From Bifidobacterium platyrrhinorum (GTDB lineage: Bacteria; Actinomycetota; Actinomycetes; Actinomycetales; Bifidobacteriaceae), in contig NZ_WHZV01000007.1 of assembly GCF_010667645.1 (NCBI RefSeq), forward strand, positions 1-64,000: 64,000 nucleotides of DNA. Reading direction: 5' to 3'. Shown one piece after another: positions 36,849 through 45,244 of the stretch; the stretch's first letter is position 1; each line of letters opens with the position of its first letter. A program made the position numbers and the translations under genes. Below the pieces are notes generated by a model that was given only the letters and a program-made list of their open reading frames with translations, did no database searches and was not told the DNA's origin.

Positions 36849-38357
36849 TCAGCCGACGATGGAGGCGTCCGGCGTGGACCGGACGGTCTCCTCGCGCACC
36901 GCGAGCGCGGTCGGCGTCACCGCGGACAGGCCGGCGGTCTTGGACTGGTCGAGTCCGCCTCCCGAAAGGCGCACGCCCCACGCCACGGTCTTCGTTTCGT
37001 CGTCGAGCATGGCGGCCGTGCCCTTGCCGTCGACGGTGACGGCGGAATTCGCCTTGATGTCGACGCTTTCGGCGTCCCCCGCCTTGCCGTCGTCGCCCAT
37101 CATGGTGAGCGACACGGTGACGTCGTCGTTGCCGGTGTTGACCAGCACCAGCGTGGAATCCACGCCGTCGGGCAGGGCCATGCCGCTTGACGCCGCGGGG
37201 GCCGCGGCCGCGAGCAGGGCGAAGTCCTCCTGGCCGCCGGATCCGGACCGGGTGGCCTTGGCGGCCGCGACGACGGCCTCATCGCTGGTCACGAGGATGC
37301 CATGCGCGTTCCTGGGGGCCGTGCCGAGGTCGAACACGCCCACACGCTCCCCCTTGACCTGCTCTTTGCGGATGGAGGAGAGCCCGTCGTCGGTGACCCA
37401 GGACAGGGTGGCGTCGGTGGCGTGCTCGCCGTACAGATACAGGCGGACGTGATCGCCCTGGCTGACCGAGGGGATCGCGTTCAGCGTGGCCGTGTCGCCG
37501 GCGGGCATGGCGAAATCGGAGCCCTTCGGCGTCAGCCCGCTGGAGGAGGTCGTGCGCACGACGGCGCCGACGGGCGTGGCCCCGCTGGTGACGGTGACGT
37601 ACAGGCCGTCCTGGCCGGACGCCGCCGCGGACAGGTCCACCACGGTCTCCGATTCGGCGCCGACGGTGGCGCTGCCGGCCGTGGCCAGGCTCATCGGGCC
37701 GGAGGATTTGCTGCCGGTGATCTCGATGGAGACGGTGGTCGCCTTGGAGGAGGGGTTGGCGAGCACGAGCTGCTGGCTGGTGCCGGTCGTGGTGGCGCCG
37801 AGCAGGAAGGTCTGCTTCATCGAGGGCGTCACGCAGGTCGCGGCGGAGATGCCGCGCAGGTCGCCGTCGGAGGCGTGGGAGGCGATGACGCCGGCGTGAC
37901 CGGACCCGTCGCCGGCCTTGAGCAGGTTGGTGGACAGCAGGCGGGAGTAGTCGCCGTCATCCCTGACGACCATCGCGTCGCGGCTGGTCGGCTTGTCCGG
38001 AGCCTTGAGGGAGACGGTCGACCCGCCGCCGGTGAGGTCGAGCGGCGAGGACGTGGAGGCGTATACCGAACCGAACGCGGCGAGCGCGGTGGAGGAGGCA
38101 ATGTCGCCGGACGAGGCGCGGTAGTCGCTGTCCCCCCAGTCGGTCGAATCGGACAGCTGCATGCGACCCGGGCAGTACGCCTCGAGACGGTGCTGGACGA
38201 TCCGATGGGAGGAGGTGACGCCGCCCGGGACCGCGTCGACCATGATCTGCGGCATCTTGACGACGGCCATCAGCGCGAACGCGGCGAGCAGCAGCGCGCT
38301 CGTGACGACGGCGAGGATGATCCGCAGGGCCTTCATCGGGGTGTTCGCATGCTTCAT
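36849..38357 (-). CDS. DUF5719 family exported protein
   Basis: A 502-residue protein with a single N-terminal membrane anchor (LRIILAVVTSALLLAAFALMA) and a long extracytoplasmic part made of beta-rich repeats, for example VLANPSSKATTVSIEITG and VLVNTGNDDVTVSLTMMG. These look like immunoglobulin-like modules. The biochemical role is not known. It is co-transcribed and translationally coupled (ATGA overlap) with the glycosyltransferase upstream, which suggests an envelope function. The ATG at 38357 gives the anchor directly; the longer frame to 38447 overlaps the upstream gene. Confidence 0.8.
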   Translation of the reverse strand: MKHANTPMKALRIILAVVTSALLLAAFALMAVVKMPQIMVDAVPGGVTSSHRIVQHRLEAYCPGRMQLSDSTDWGDSDYRASSGDIASSTALAAFGSVYASTSSPLDLTGGGSTVSLKAPDKPTSRDAMVVRDDGDYSRLLSTNLLKAGDGSGHAGVIASHASDGDLRGISAATCVTPSMKQTFLLGATTTGTSQQLVLANPSSKATTVSIEITGSKSSGPMSLATAGSATVGAESETVVDLSAAASGQDGLYVTVTSGATPVGAVVRTTSSSGLTPKGSDFAMPAGDTATLNAIPSVSQGDHVRLYLYGEHATDATLSWVTDDGLSSIRKEQVKGERVGVFDLGTAPRNAHGILVTSDEAVVAAAKATRSGSGGQEDFALLAAAAPAASSGMALPDGVDSTLVLVNTGNDDVTVSLTMMGDDGKAGDAESVDIKANSAVTVDGKGTAAMLDDETKTVAWGVRLSGGGLDQSKTAGLSAVTPTALAVREETVRSTPDASIVG

Positions 38358-41300
38358 GCCGTTTCCTCCTGACGTTCGGTCCGGTGCCGGCGGGGCACCG
38401 CCACAAGCACGTACAACAGGCTCATCACACCCAACGAGGCCAGCCATGCGACGCGCCAGGGGCTGGTTTGCATGGCACGCGCGTGCGAGGTGTCCACGCC
38501 CACCCCCTTGCCTTCGGCTGCGGTGAGACGGTAATAGGTGCCGTCGGAGGACGAGACGACCGACTGGGTGCCGTCGGAGGCGGTGACGTTGGTGGCGAGC
38601 TGGTCGTCCCCGGCGCCGCCGGACACGACGTAGATGCCGCCGAATCCGAGCTTGACGAGTTCGGCGATCGCCTCGTCGTCGTCATTGGACAGCAGCCGCG
38701 ACGCGAGTTCGCCGATGCGCGCGTCCGTGGCGTCGCCCTGGCCCGCGACCTGGCGGGCGCGCCAGGCGGGCGAGGAGTCGACGAGGTCGCCGCGCGAGGT
38801 GTCCATGACCGCATAGGAGACGCCGGTGCGCGAATCCGCGTCGAGCGCGAGGATGCGCTGGTCCGGCTGGTTGTCGAGCACGTCCATCGCGACCATCGGC
38901 AATCCGGACTCGCTCACGGCCACGGCGCCCGTGACGTGGCGGGCGGTGGAGAATCCGGTCCACGCGACGACGCCCATGGCCAGCGCCGCGCACAGCAGCG
39001 CGCGTCCGCCGACGACCAGCCAGTGGCGGTCGGGGGCGGTGGACTTCGGACGATCGCCGGGCCTGCCCAACGCCACGAAGCGGCGCACGGCGCCGCCGGC
39101 CATGAGGCAGACGCACGACAGGGCGCCCATCATGGCGAGGGCCAGACCGGGCAGCACCGATCCGGCGACGGCGCCGCGCACGTCGAACGCGACCGCGACG
39201 CGGGCGGAGACGAGGCTGAGCGCGCCGCCGGCGACGATCGCGACCCACATCATGCGCGAGGCGCGCAGCGCGAACGGCAGGACAAGGGAGACGACGGCGA
39301 GCACGGTGACCGCGACGAGGACCGCGAGCGTGGCGATGCCGAAGCCTCCGGAAAGGAACTGGGCGAAGCCGGCGGCCTCGTCAAGCCCGAAGGCGCGGAC
39401 GACCACATCGGTGAGGTTGAGCGCCGCGGGGGTCCCGCTGACGGACGACGAGGGGACCGTCATATCGCCGAACAGCTGGCGCCATTCGCCGCGGGAGGCG
39501 TAGCGCACGGCGGCCACGAGCGTGGGCGCGGCGAGCAGGGCGGCGGGCAGCGGCATGAGCAGCAGCATGGCGCGATGCCGCGGCACGAACAGCAGGAAGA
39601 CGAGGAAGACCACGACGAGCGGCAGCAGCAGCTGGGGTTCGGCCGCCACGACCGGCATGTAGCACAGGGACGCCGCGGCGGACGCCTGCACGGAAGGCCG
39701 GGGGCGGACGGGGTCCTCGGTGTGGTACAGCCCCACGGCACGGAACGTGAACGCGAACGCGGCGGGCAGGAACACCATCACGGTGAGCATCGGCAGGTTC
39801 GCGGTGGAATACAGGCCCAGCGCAAGCGACAGCGACACCCACAGCAGGCCGGTGATGACGCGGACCGCGTCGGACCGGGTGAAGATGCCGGCCAACGCCC
39901 AGAACGCCAGCGCGCTCATCGGCGCCGCGGCGAAGAAGACGAGGGTGGTCGCGGCGGCCACATGCCCCCCGGTGACGAGCGAGGCGGCCAGCAGCACCCA
40001 CAGCCACGGGGCCGGCGGCACGGCCACGCCGACGCCGACGCCCCACGTCCACTGGGTGGTGGCCGCCGCGGCGAGCTGCGCCAGGGTGGCGTCGGTGGGC
40101 AGCCACTGGGCGGAATGGAGGGACCCTCCGGACAGCGCGGTGCGGAACAGCGACCAATCGAGGCCGAGCACGGCGGCGAAGGCGACCACGGCCATGGCGG
40201 CGGCGAGGCCCCAACGCCTCACGGCGCGCATACGCAGATGGGAACGCACCAGCGGACCGAGCAGGACGGTGCCGCGCTGGTCATCGAGCGCGCGCACGCG
40301 TTCGCGCCACTGCGCCAGCTGCTCGCGCGATGCGGTGAGCATGGCCAGACGCGACTTGCTCACCTTCGTCTGCCGGGCGACCGTGCGCCGGGCGCGCAGG
40401 GCGCCGGGCAACGAGACCAGGGCGCGCCATGGCATACACAACTCGCACCAGGCCTCGTACGGGCGCTTGCCGACGAGCCGGGCCAGCGCCAGCCCCACGG
40501 CGGCGACGAGCGACCACAGCCACACGAGGGGCCAGCGCGCCATGCCGATGTCCGTGTACCGATAGCGCTGCCATGCGGCGAGCACGCCCATGGAGGGGTC
40601 GAGGGCGCCGTCCTCGTCCACGGGTCTGCCGGCACGGGTGCGCACGCCCTCGAAGCGGGCGCGGCGGTGGGCGATGCCCGCGCCGGGCACCACCACCACG
40701 CGGCCGCCGCCACGGCAGATCCTGCGGCACAGGTCCGCGCCCTGGACGTAGGTGGTGAACCAATCGGACACGCCGAACGCCTTCATCGTCTCCAACGGCA
40801 CGAGCGCGCCGGCCAGGGAGACGGTGAACACGTCGGCGCGGGCGTCGTACTGCTCCTGGTCGGGTTCGCCGTCCACCACGAGCGTGTTGACGGCGTGCCC
40901 GGCGGCGTAGGCGCCCACGCCGTGCAGGCGCGTGCCCTCCCAGTCGAGCTGCTTGGCGCCGAGCAGCGACGCACCGGGCGTGTTGCGCCACGCCTCGGCC
41001 AGCTCCTCGAGACAGTATTCATCCGCCGGGCGGGAGTCGTCGTGCAGCAGCCACAGGGCGCGCGTGGAGGGGTCGAGCCGGGCGTAGGACAGGGCCTTCG
41101 ACACGGCGCCGCCGAAGGAACGCGCCCCCTGGGCGCGCACGAGCTGGACGCTGACGGGCACCGTCTCGGGCACCCGCTCCATCGGCTCCGACGGCGCGCA
41201 GATCACGTCGAACGAGGTCTCCACCGGCTGTGCGGTGCCCCCGGTGCAGTCGGCGATGACGATGACGCCGGGCAGCACGTTCTGCCTGAGCACGGCCGCC

Positions 41301-41467
41301 AGCGTGGCGGGCAGGAAGCGCAGGTCCTCCCCCACGGCGACGACGGCCGCCACGGCGCGCTCGACGTACTGGCTGTGCGAATACGGACGGGCGGCCAATG
41401 CATCGGCCAAAACCTGACGCACGCCGCCCGTGGAAGTCTGTTCTCTGGTATCGGTCAAATCGCTCAA
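38354..41467 (-). CDS. Large membrane glycosyltransferase, GT2 family
   Basis: A 1037-residue protein. The N-terminal GT-A domain (about residues 35-310) has VAAVVAVGEDLRFLPATL and LLHDDSRPADEYCLEEL with a DD(S) metal motif, then the acceptor-side WFTTYVQGADLCRRI. From about residue 400 on, at least ten membrane helices are present, and the end of the protein is again extracellular. Similar proteins in actinobacteria build cell-wall polysaccharides. The start overlaps the whiB stop (ATGA), and its own stop overlaps the DUF5719 start, so the three genes form a tight operon. Sugar and acceptor are unknown. Confidence 0.82.
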   Translation of the reverse strand: MSDLTDTREQTSTGGVRQVLADALAARPYSHSQYVERAVAAVVAVGEDLRFLPATLAAVLRQNVLPGVIVIADCTGGTAQPVETSFDVICAPSEPMERVPETVPVSVQLVRAQGARSFGGAVSKALSYARLDPSTRALWLLHDDSRPADEYCLEELAEAWRNTPGASLLGAKQLDWEGTRLHGVGAYAAGHAVNTLVVDGEPDQEQYDARADVFTVSLAGALVPLETMKAFGVSDWFTTYVQGADLCRRICRGGGRVVVVPGAGIAHRRARFEGVRTRAGRPVDEDGALDPSMGVLAAWQRYRYTDIGMARWPLVWLWSLVAAVGLALARLVGKRPYEAWCELCMPWRALVSLPGALRARRTVARQTKVSKSRLAMLTASREQLAQWRERVRALDDQRGTVLLGPLVRSHLRMRAVRRWGLAAAMAVVAFAAVLGLDWSLFRTALSGGSLHSAQWLPTDATLAQLAAAATTQWTWGVGVGVAVPPAPWLWVLLAASLVTGGHVAAATTLVFFAAAPMSALAFWALAGIFTRSDAVRVITGLLWVSLSLALGLYSTANLPMLTVMVFLPAAFAFTFRAVGLYHTEDPVRPRPSVQASAAASLCYMPVVAAEPQLLLPLVVVFLVFLLFVPRHRAMLLLMPLPAALLAAPTLVAAVRYASRGEWRQLFGDMTVPSSSVSGTPAALNLTDVVVRAFGLDEAAGFAQFLSGGFGIATLAVLVAVTVLAVVSLVLPFALRASRMMWVAIVAGGALSLVSARVAVAFDVRGAVAGSVLPGLALAMMGALSCVCLMAGGAVRRFVALGRPGDRPKSTAPDRHWLVVGGRALLCAALAMGVVAWTGFSTARHVTGAVAVSESGLPMVAMDVLDNQPDQRILALDADSRTGVSYAVMDTSRGDLVDSSPAWRARQVAGQGDATDARIGELASRLLSNDDDEAIAELVKLGFGGIYVVSGGAGDDQLATNVTASDGTQSVVSSSDGTYYRLTAAEGKGVGVDTSHARAMQTSPWRVAWLASLGVMSLLYVLVAVPRRHRTERQEETA

Positions 41468-41766
41468 GCCTGCTCCTTGCGCATCTTCTTGTATCGCCGG
41501 CGTTCCCGTTCGCTCATGCCGCCCCAGATGCCGAAACGCTCGTCATGGTCGATGGCCCACTGCAGGCACTGCTCGCGCACCTCGCACTGCGCGCACACGC
41601 GCTTGGCGTCGCGCGTCGACCCGCCCTTCTCGGGGAAGAACGCCTCCGGATCGGTCTGGGAGCACAGCGCCTTGTGCTGCCACGACCTGTCCCCCTCGGA
41701 CGCGAACAGCCCCCACAGCAGCTCCTGAAGCGGCTCATCGGCGGAATCGTCGGCAATGCCCCACAT
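41464..41766 (-). CDS. WhiB family transcriptional regulator (WhiB2 type)
   Basis: A 100-residue Fe-S protein. Four cluster ligands are visible at Cys35, Cys58, Cys61 and Cys67 (VCAQCEVREQC). The G-rich turn GIWGGMSERERRR and a basic C-terminus (RRYKKMRKEQ) follow. The N-terminal 30 residues and neighbours match WhiB2/WhmD, which controls septation in other actinobacteria. GGAGG lies nine bases before the ATG. It leads an operon with the glycosyltransferase and DUF5719 genes. Confidence 0.88.
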   Translation of the reverse strand: MWGIADDSADEPLQELLWGLFASEGDRSWQHKALCSQTDPEAFFPEKGGSTRDAKRVCAQCEVREQCLQWAIDHDERFGIWGGMSERERRRYKKMRKEQA

Positions 41767-41813
41767 GCGCACCAACCTCCTTGCCTTGATCCGAGCCCAT
41801 TCCTTCGTCCTAA

Positions 41814-41843
41814 ATTACACACATGCGCTTTCGCTTTTGTCAA
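41814..41843 (-). promoter_or_regulatory. Promoter of the whiB operon
   Basis: On the minus strand TTGACA (41843-41838) and TGTAAT (41819-41814) are separated by 18 bases, 48 bases upstream of the start codon. Confidence 0.6.
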
Positions 41844-42005
41844 GTGGCCTCGTGTCAATGCAGACATTCGCGGCCGCGGTGTGGTATAGGGCGTTTTCGC
41901 GCGGATTTCGTGGAAAACGGCGGCGGCCACGGCCCGCTCCCAGCGTTCTTTTCGACTGCCTGCCGTACAATCAAGACGTTTTGCCCCCCATAGGAAGGTT
42001 TGCAC

Positions 42006-43445
42006 GTGAGCTCGAAGCGATCCGGCGCCGACATCCCGAACATCAACGGCTGGGACGACAGCAGCCCGCGGCACAGCGTGGCGTACCGCGTCCAGCACCG
42101 CGTGCGCAACACGATCGTCTGCGCCGTGGCCGCCGTGCTCGTGTTCGCGGGGTCCGCGGCCGGCGCGACGATGCTCGACATCAACGGCACCATCGCCGAC
42201 CAGGCCGTGGGGGTGATCCCCCAGAACGGCAAGTCCGCCTCGACCCAGGTCGTCGACCCCAACGCGGGCAAGTCCATCGAGCTCCTCATCCTCGGCCAGG
42301 ACACACGCGACGGCGACAACACCGCCATCGGCGGCGACTTCGCGGACGTGCAGGGCACGCACAACGCGGACACGACGATGGTCATGCAGATCTCCGCCGA
42401 CCGCAAGTACATCAACCTGGTGTCCATCCCGCGCGACTCCCTGGTCGACGTGCCGAGCTGCGAGACCTCGAACGGCACGGTGGGCGCCCAGTACGGCGTG
42501 ATGTTCAACACGATCTTCGCCTCCGGATACGACCAGGGCGGCGACCTCGCCTCGGCGGCCAGCTGCACGATGAACGCGGTGAACTCGCTCACCGGCCTGA
42601 ACATCCAGAACTTCATCGTGGTGGACTTCAACGGCCTGAAGAACATGATCGACGCGGTCAACGGCGTGGACCTGTGCATCCCGTCCGACGTCGAGGACCC
42701 GTACACGAACACGAACCTGTCCAAGGGATGGCAGCACCTCGACGGCACCGCCGCCACCCAGTACGCCCGCATGCGCCACGGCGCCGGCGACGGCTCCGAC
42801 GTGCAACGCACCACCCGCCAGCAGTACCTCGTCAAGCAGCTGCTCAACGAGGCGCTGCAGAAGGACATGCTCACCCAGTCCGGCCAGCTCTACCAGCTCG
42901 CCAAGGCGGCGCTCAAGTCGCTCAACATCTCCAAGGGACTGGCCAACACCACCACGCTCGCGGGCCTGGCCATGAGCCTCAAGGACCTCAAGGTCTCCAA
43001 CTTCTACACGCGCACCGTGCCGGTGGTGCAGGCGCCGACCGACGCGAACCGCGTGGTGTGGGGCGACGACGCCGACGACCTGTGGGCCAAGATGCGCAAC
43101 GGCGAGCCGTTCGTGGAGCAGTCCTCCTCGGACGCCTCCTCCGATTCCGCCCAGTCCGATTCCTCCTCGCAGTCCTCCGGTTCCGCGGACGGGCAGTCGT
43201 CCGACGGCTCCGCCGACCAGTCCCAGTCCGACGGGACCTCCGCCGACGGCTCCGCGGACGCCTCGCAGTCCGGCAACACCAAGGTGGCCGACGGCGTCGA
43301 GCAGGACGCCTCCGGCCAGTACATCGACACCGCGACCGGCGGCATCATCGACACGGAGACCGGCATCATCAAGGACGCGGTCACCGGACAGGTCGTCGGC
43401 ATCTCCGAGGCCTACCTCAACAACGTGGCCTGCCCCACCAAGTAG
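42006..43445 (+). CDS. LytR-CpsA-Psr (LCP) family protein
   Basis: A 479-residue membrane-anchored enzyme. One N-terminal helix (VCAVAAVLVFAGSAAGATM) precedes an LCP domain with LLILGQDTRDGD, NADTTMVMQIS, VSIPRDSLV, VNGVDLCI and YARMRHGAGDGSDVQRTTRQ. LCP proteins transfer glycopolymers from lipid carriers to peptidoglycan. A Ser/Asp/Gln-rich stretch (about residues 375-425) separates a short C-terminal part. AGGAAGG supports the GTG at 42006. A -10-like TACAAT is at 41966. A second LCP gene follows. Confidence 0.9.
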   Translation: MSSKRSGADIPNINGWDDSSPRHSVAYRVQHRVRNTIVCAVAAVLVFAGSAAGATMLDINGTIADQAVGVIPQNGKSASTQVVDPNAGKSIELLILGQDTRDGDNTAIGGDFADVQGTHNADTTMVMQISADRKYINLVSIPRDSLVDVPSCETSNGTVGAQYGVMFNTIFASGYDQGGDLASAASCTMNAVNSLTGLNIQNFIVVDFNGLKNMIDAVNGVDLCIPSDVEDPYTNTNLSKGWQHLDGTAATQYARMRHGAGDGSDVQRTTRQQYLVKQLLNEALQKDMLTQSGQLYQLAKAALKSLNISKGLANTTTLAGLAMSLKDLKVSNFYTRTVPVVQAPTDANRVVWGDDADDLWAKMRNGEPFVEQSSSDASSDSAQSDSSSQSSGSADGQSSDGSADQSQSDGTSADGSADASQSGNTKVADGVEQDASGQYIDTATGGIIDTETGIIKDAVTGQVVGISEAYLNNVACPTK

Positions 43446-43478
43446 TGGGACGATGAACGGCCGAGCCCGGCCGATCCC

Positions 43479-43515
43479 AGGCGGCCATGGCGCCCGAACG
43501 GCGCCGTGGCCGCCT
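43479..43515 (+). terminator. Terminator of the first LCP gene
   Basis: AGGCGGCCATGGCGCC pairs with GGCGCCGTGGCCGCCT, with one mismatch, and is followed by CTCTT. Confidence 0.7.
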
Positions 43516-43614
43516 CTCTTGTGCCGGAAATGAGAAAAAACACGGGCGCCAACACCGGCATGGCACACGATGTGCAACAGTGACATAAGCTCAACAGGAC
43601 ATTCAGGAGGCGGC

Positions 43615-45135
43615 ATGGCACAGGAAGACGAGGGAACGCGTCCCCAGGAGATCCCTCCGAGCTTCATCCCCTCCGGCGCCCGCCGCCGTTCGGCCGCCGC
43701 CCCCGCCGCTTCCCCGATCCCGAACCTCTCCCCCGCCGCCGGAACCGGAGCCTCACGTCATGCGTCGACGGCGGCCGATGCGCCCGCGCCCCGCGGCGCG
43801 ACCCCGCCGAGTTTCGCCCCAGCGCCGCGGCGCACGGGTACGCCGCGTCATTCCGCCTCCCAGCATGCGGCTCAGGAATCCTCACAGCCGGCGTCCTTCG
43901 CCCCCCGTTCCCCATCGCATGCGACGGCCTCGACGCAGGACCGCATGAACCGCACGACGCCGCGATCGACGGAACGCCACGCGGCGGCTTCCCCGGCCGA
44001 AGCCGCGCCCGCCAGCTTCTCCCCGGCTCCGGCGCGCGCGGCGCGACGTTCCTCGGGCTCGGGCAACGTCGCATCCCGAACCCCGAGGACGACGGCGCTC
44101 CAGGGAGCATCCCCGCTCACCGCACGTAACGCCGATGCGGGGTCCCGGGCGACCGCACGGTCCATCCCCCGCGCCTCGCATGGCCATCACGCGCCCCGCA
44201 TCGCGGCCACGGCGCTGGCCGTGATCGTCGCGGCGCTGGCGATCACGGTGTTCGGCGCCTGGCATTGGGTCGATTCGCGGCTGAACAAGGAATCCGGATG
44301 GCTCACGTCCGCCGCGGACACCTCGGCCTCCACCTGGCTCATCCTCGGTTCGGACGAACGCGACGGCACCGCCGGCGGCTCGGCCGACGACACGCCCGGA
44401 TTCCGCACGGACACGATCCTCGTGCTCACCAAGCCGAAGAACGGCCCCAGCTCGCTCATCTCCATTCCGCGCGACTCCCTCGTGCAGGTGGACGACCAGT
44501 ACATGAAGATCAACGCGGTGGCCCAGCTCGAAGGCAATCAGGCCCTGGTGGGCACGGTCGAGCAGATCACCGGGCAGAAGATCGACCACATCGCCAAGAT
44601 CAAATTCGGCGGCCTGCAGGAGGTCGTCGACGCCATCGGCGGCGTGAACCTGTGCTACGACCAGACGGTGAGCGACGTCTACTCCGGGCTGAACTGGCAG
44701 GCGGGATGCCATGTGGCCGACGGCGCCACCGCACTGGCGTTCTCCCGCATGCGCTATTCCGACGCCAACGGCGATTTCGGCCGCGCCCAACGACAGCGCC
44801 AGGTGATCGCCGCCATCGTCTCGAAGGCGTCGTCGAAGGCGGTGCTGTCCAATCCGGCGAAGGTGATGAAGGTCGCCGCCGCCGGGCTCGCGGCCGTCAC
44901 GGTCGACGACGACACCTCGCCCGCCACGCTGCTGACGATGGCCCTCGCCTTCAAGGACGCCACCGGCGACGGCGGCGTGACCGGCAGCGTCTATTGGAGC
45001 GACCCGGACTACCAGGTGGACGGCGTGGGATCGTCGGTGCTGCTGGACGACACCCGCAACGTCGAGCTGTTCTCCGAACTCGCGGGGGGCACCCATAAGG
45101 CGGGTACCGTGGGTTCGCTCGCGGAGGCCGGCTGA
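43615..45135 (+). CDS. LytR-CpsA-Psr (LCP) family protein with long N-terminal tail
   Basis: A 506-residue protein. About 195 residues of Pro/Ala/Ser/Arg-rich, probably disordered cytoplasmic sequence come first. A membrane helix follows (IAATALAVIVAALAITVFGAW). The LCP domain shows LILGSDERDGT, FRTDTILVLT, ISIPRDSLVQ, IGGVNLCYD and AFSRMRYSDANGDFGRAQRQ. It probably attaches a wall polymer, like its neighbour, but the two differ in sequence. The ATG at 43615 follows AGGAGGCGGC. Confidence 0.9.
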   Translation: MAQEDEGTRPQEIPPSFIPSGARRRSAAAPAASPIPNLSPAAGTGASRHASTAADAPAPRGATPPSFAPAPRRTGTPRHSASQHAAQESSQPASFAPRSPSHATASTQDRMNRTTPRSTERHAAASPAEAAPASFSPAPARAARRSSGSGNVASRTPRTTALQGASPLTARNADAGSRATARSIPRASHGHHAPRIAATALAVIVAALAITVFGAWHWVDSRLNKESGWLTSAADTSASTWLILGSDERDGTAGGSADDTPGFRTDTILVLTKPKNGPSSLISIPRDSLVQVDDQYMKINAVAQLEGNQALVGTVEQITGQKIDHIAKIKFGGLQEVVDAIGGVNLCYDQTVSDVYSGLNWQAGCHVADGATALAFSRMRYSDANGDFGRAQRQRQVIAAIVSKASSKAVLSNPAKVMKVAAAGLAAVTVDDDTSPATLLTMALAFKDATGDGGVTGSVYWSDPDYQVDGVGSSVLLDDTRNVELFSELAGGTHKAGTVGSLAEAG

Positions 45136-45153
45136 CTTTCCTCTCTCATCGCG

Positions 45154-45189
45154 CAGAGCTCCCGGATTGTGAAGATTCCGGGAGCTCTG
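45154..45189 (+). terminator. Terminator of the second LCP gene
   Basis: CAGAGCTCCCGGA and TCCGGGAGCTCTG form a perfect 13-bp stem with a 10-nt loop. There is no T-run. Confidence 0.6.
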
Positions 45190-45244
45190 TACACATTCCC
45201 CGTACGGATTGCGCCTGCGCCCGGCGGCCCTCCACACTGGACGC

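Noticed and set aside
38384..41728. 1114-residue open frame on the plus strand
   Set aside because: It is antisense to the glycosyltransferase and whiB genes, is Gly/Arg/His-rich and lacks a domain.
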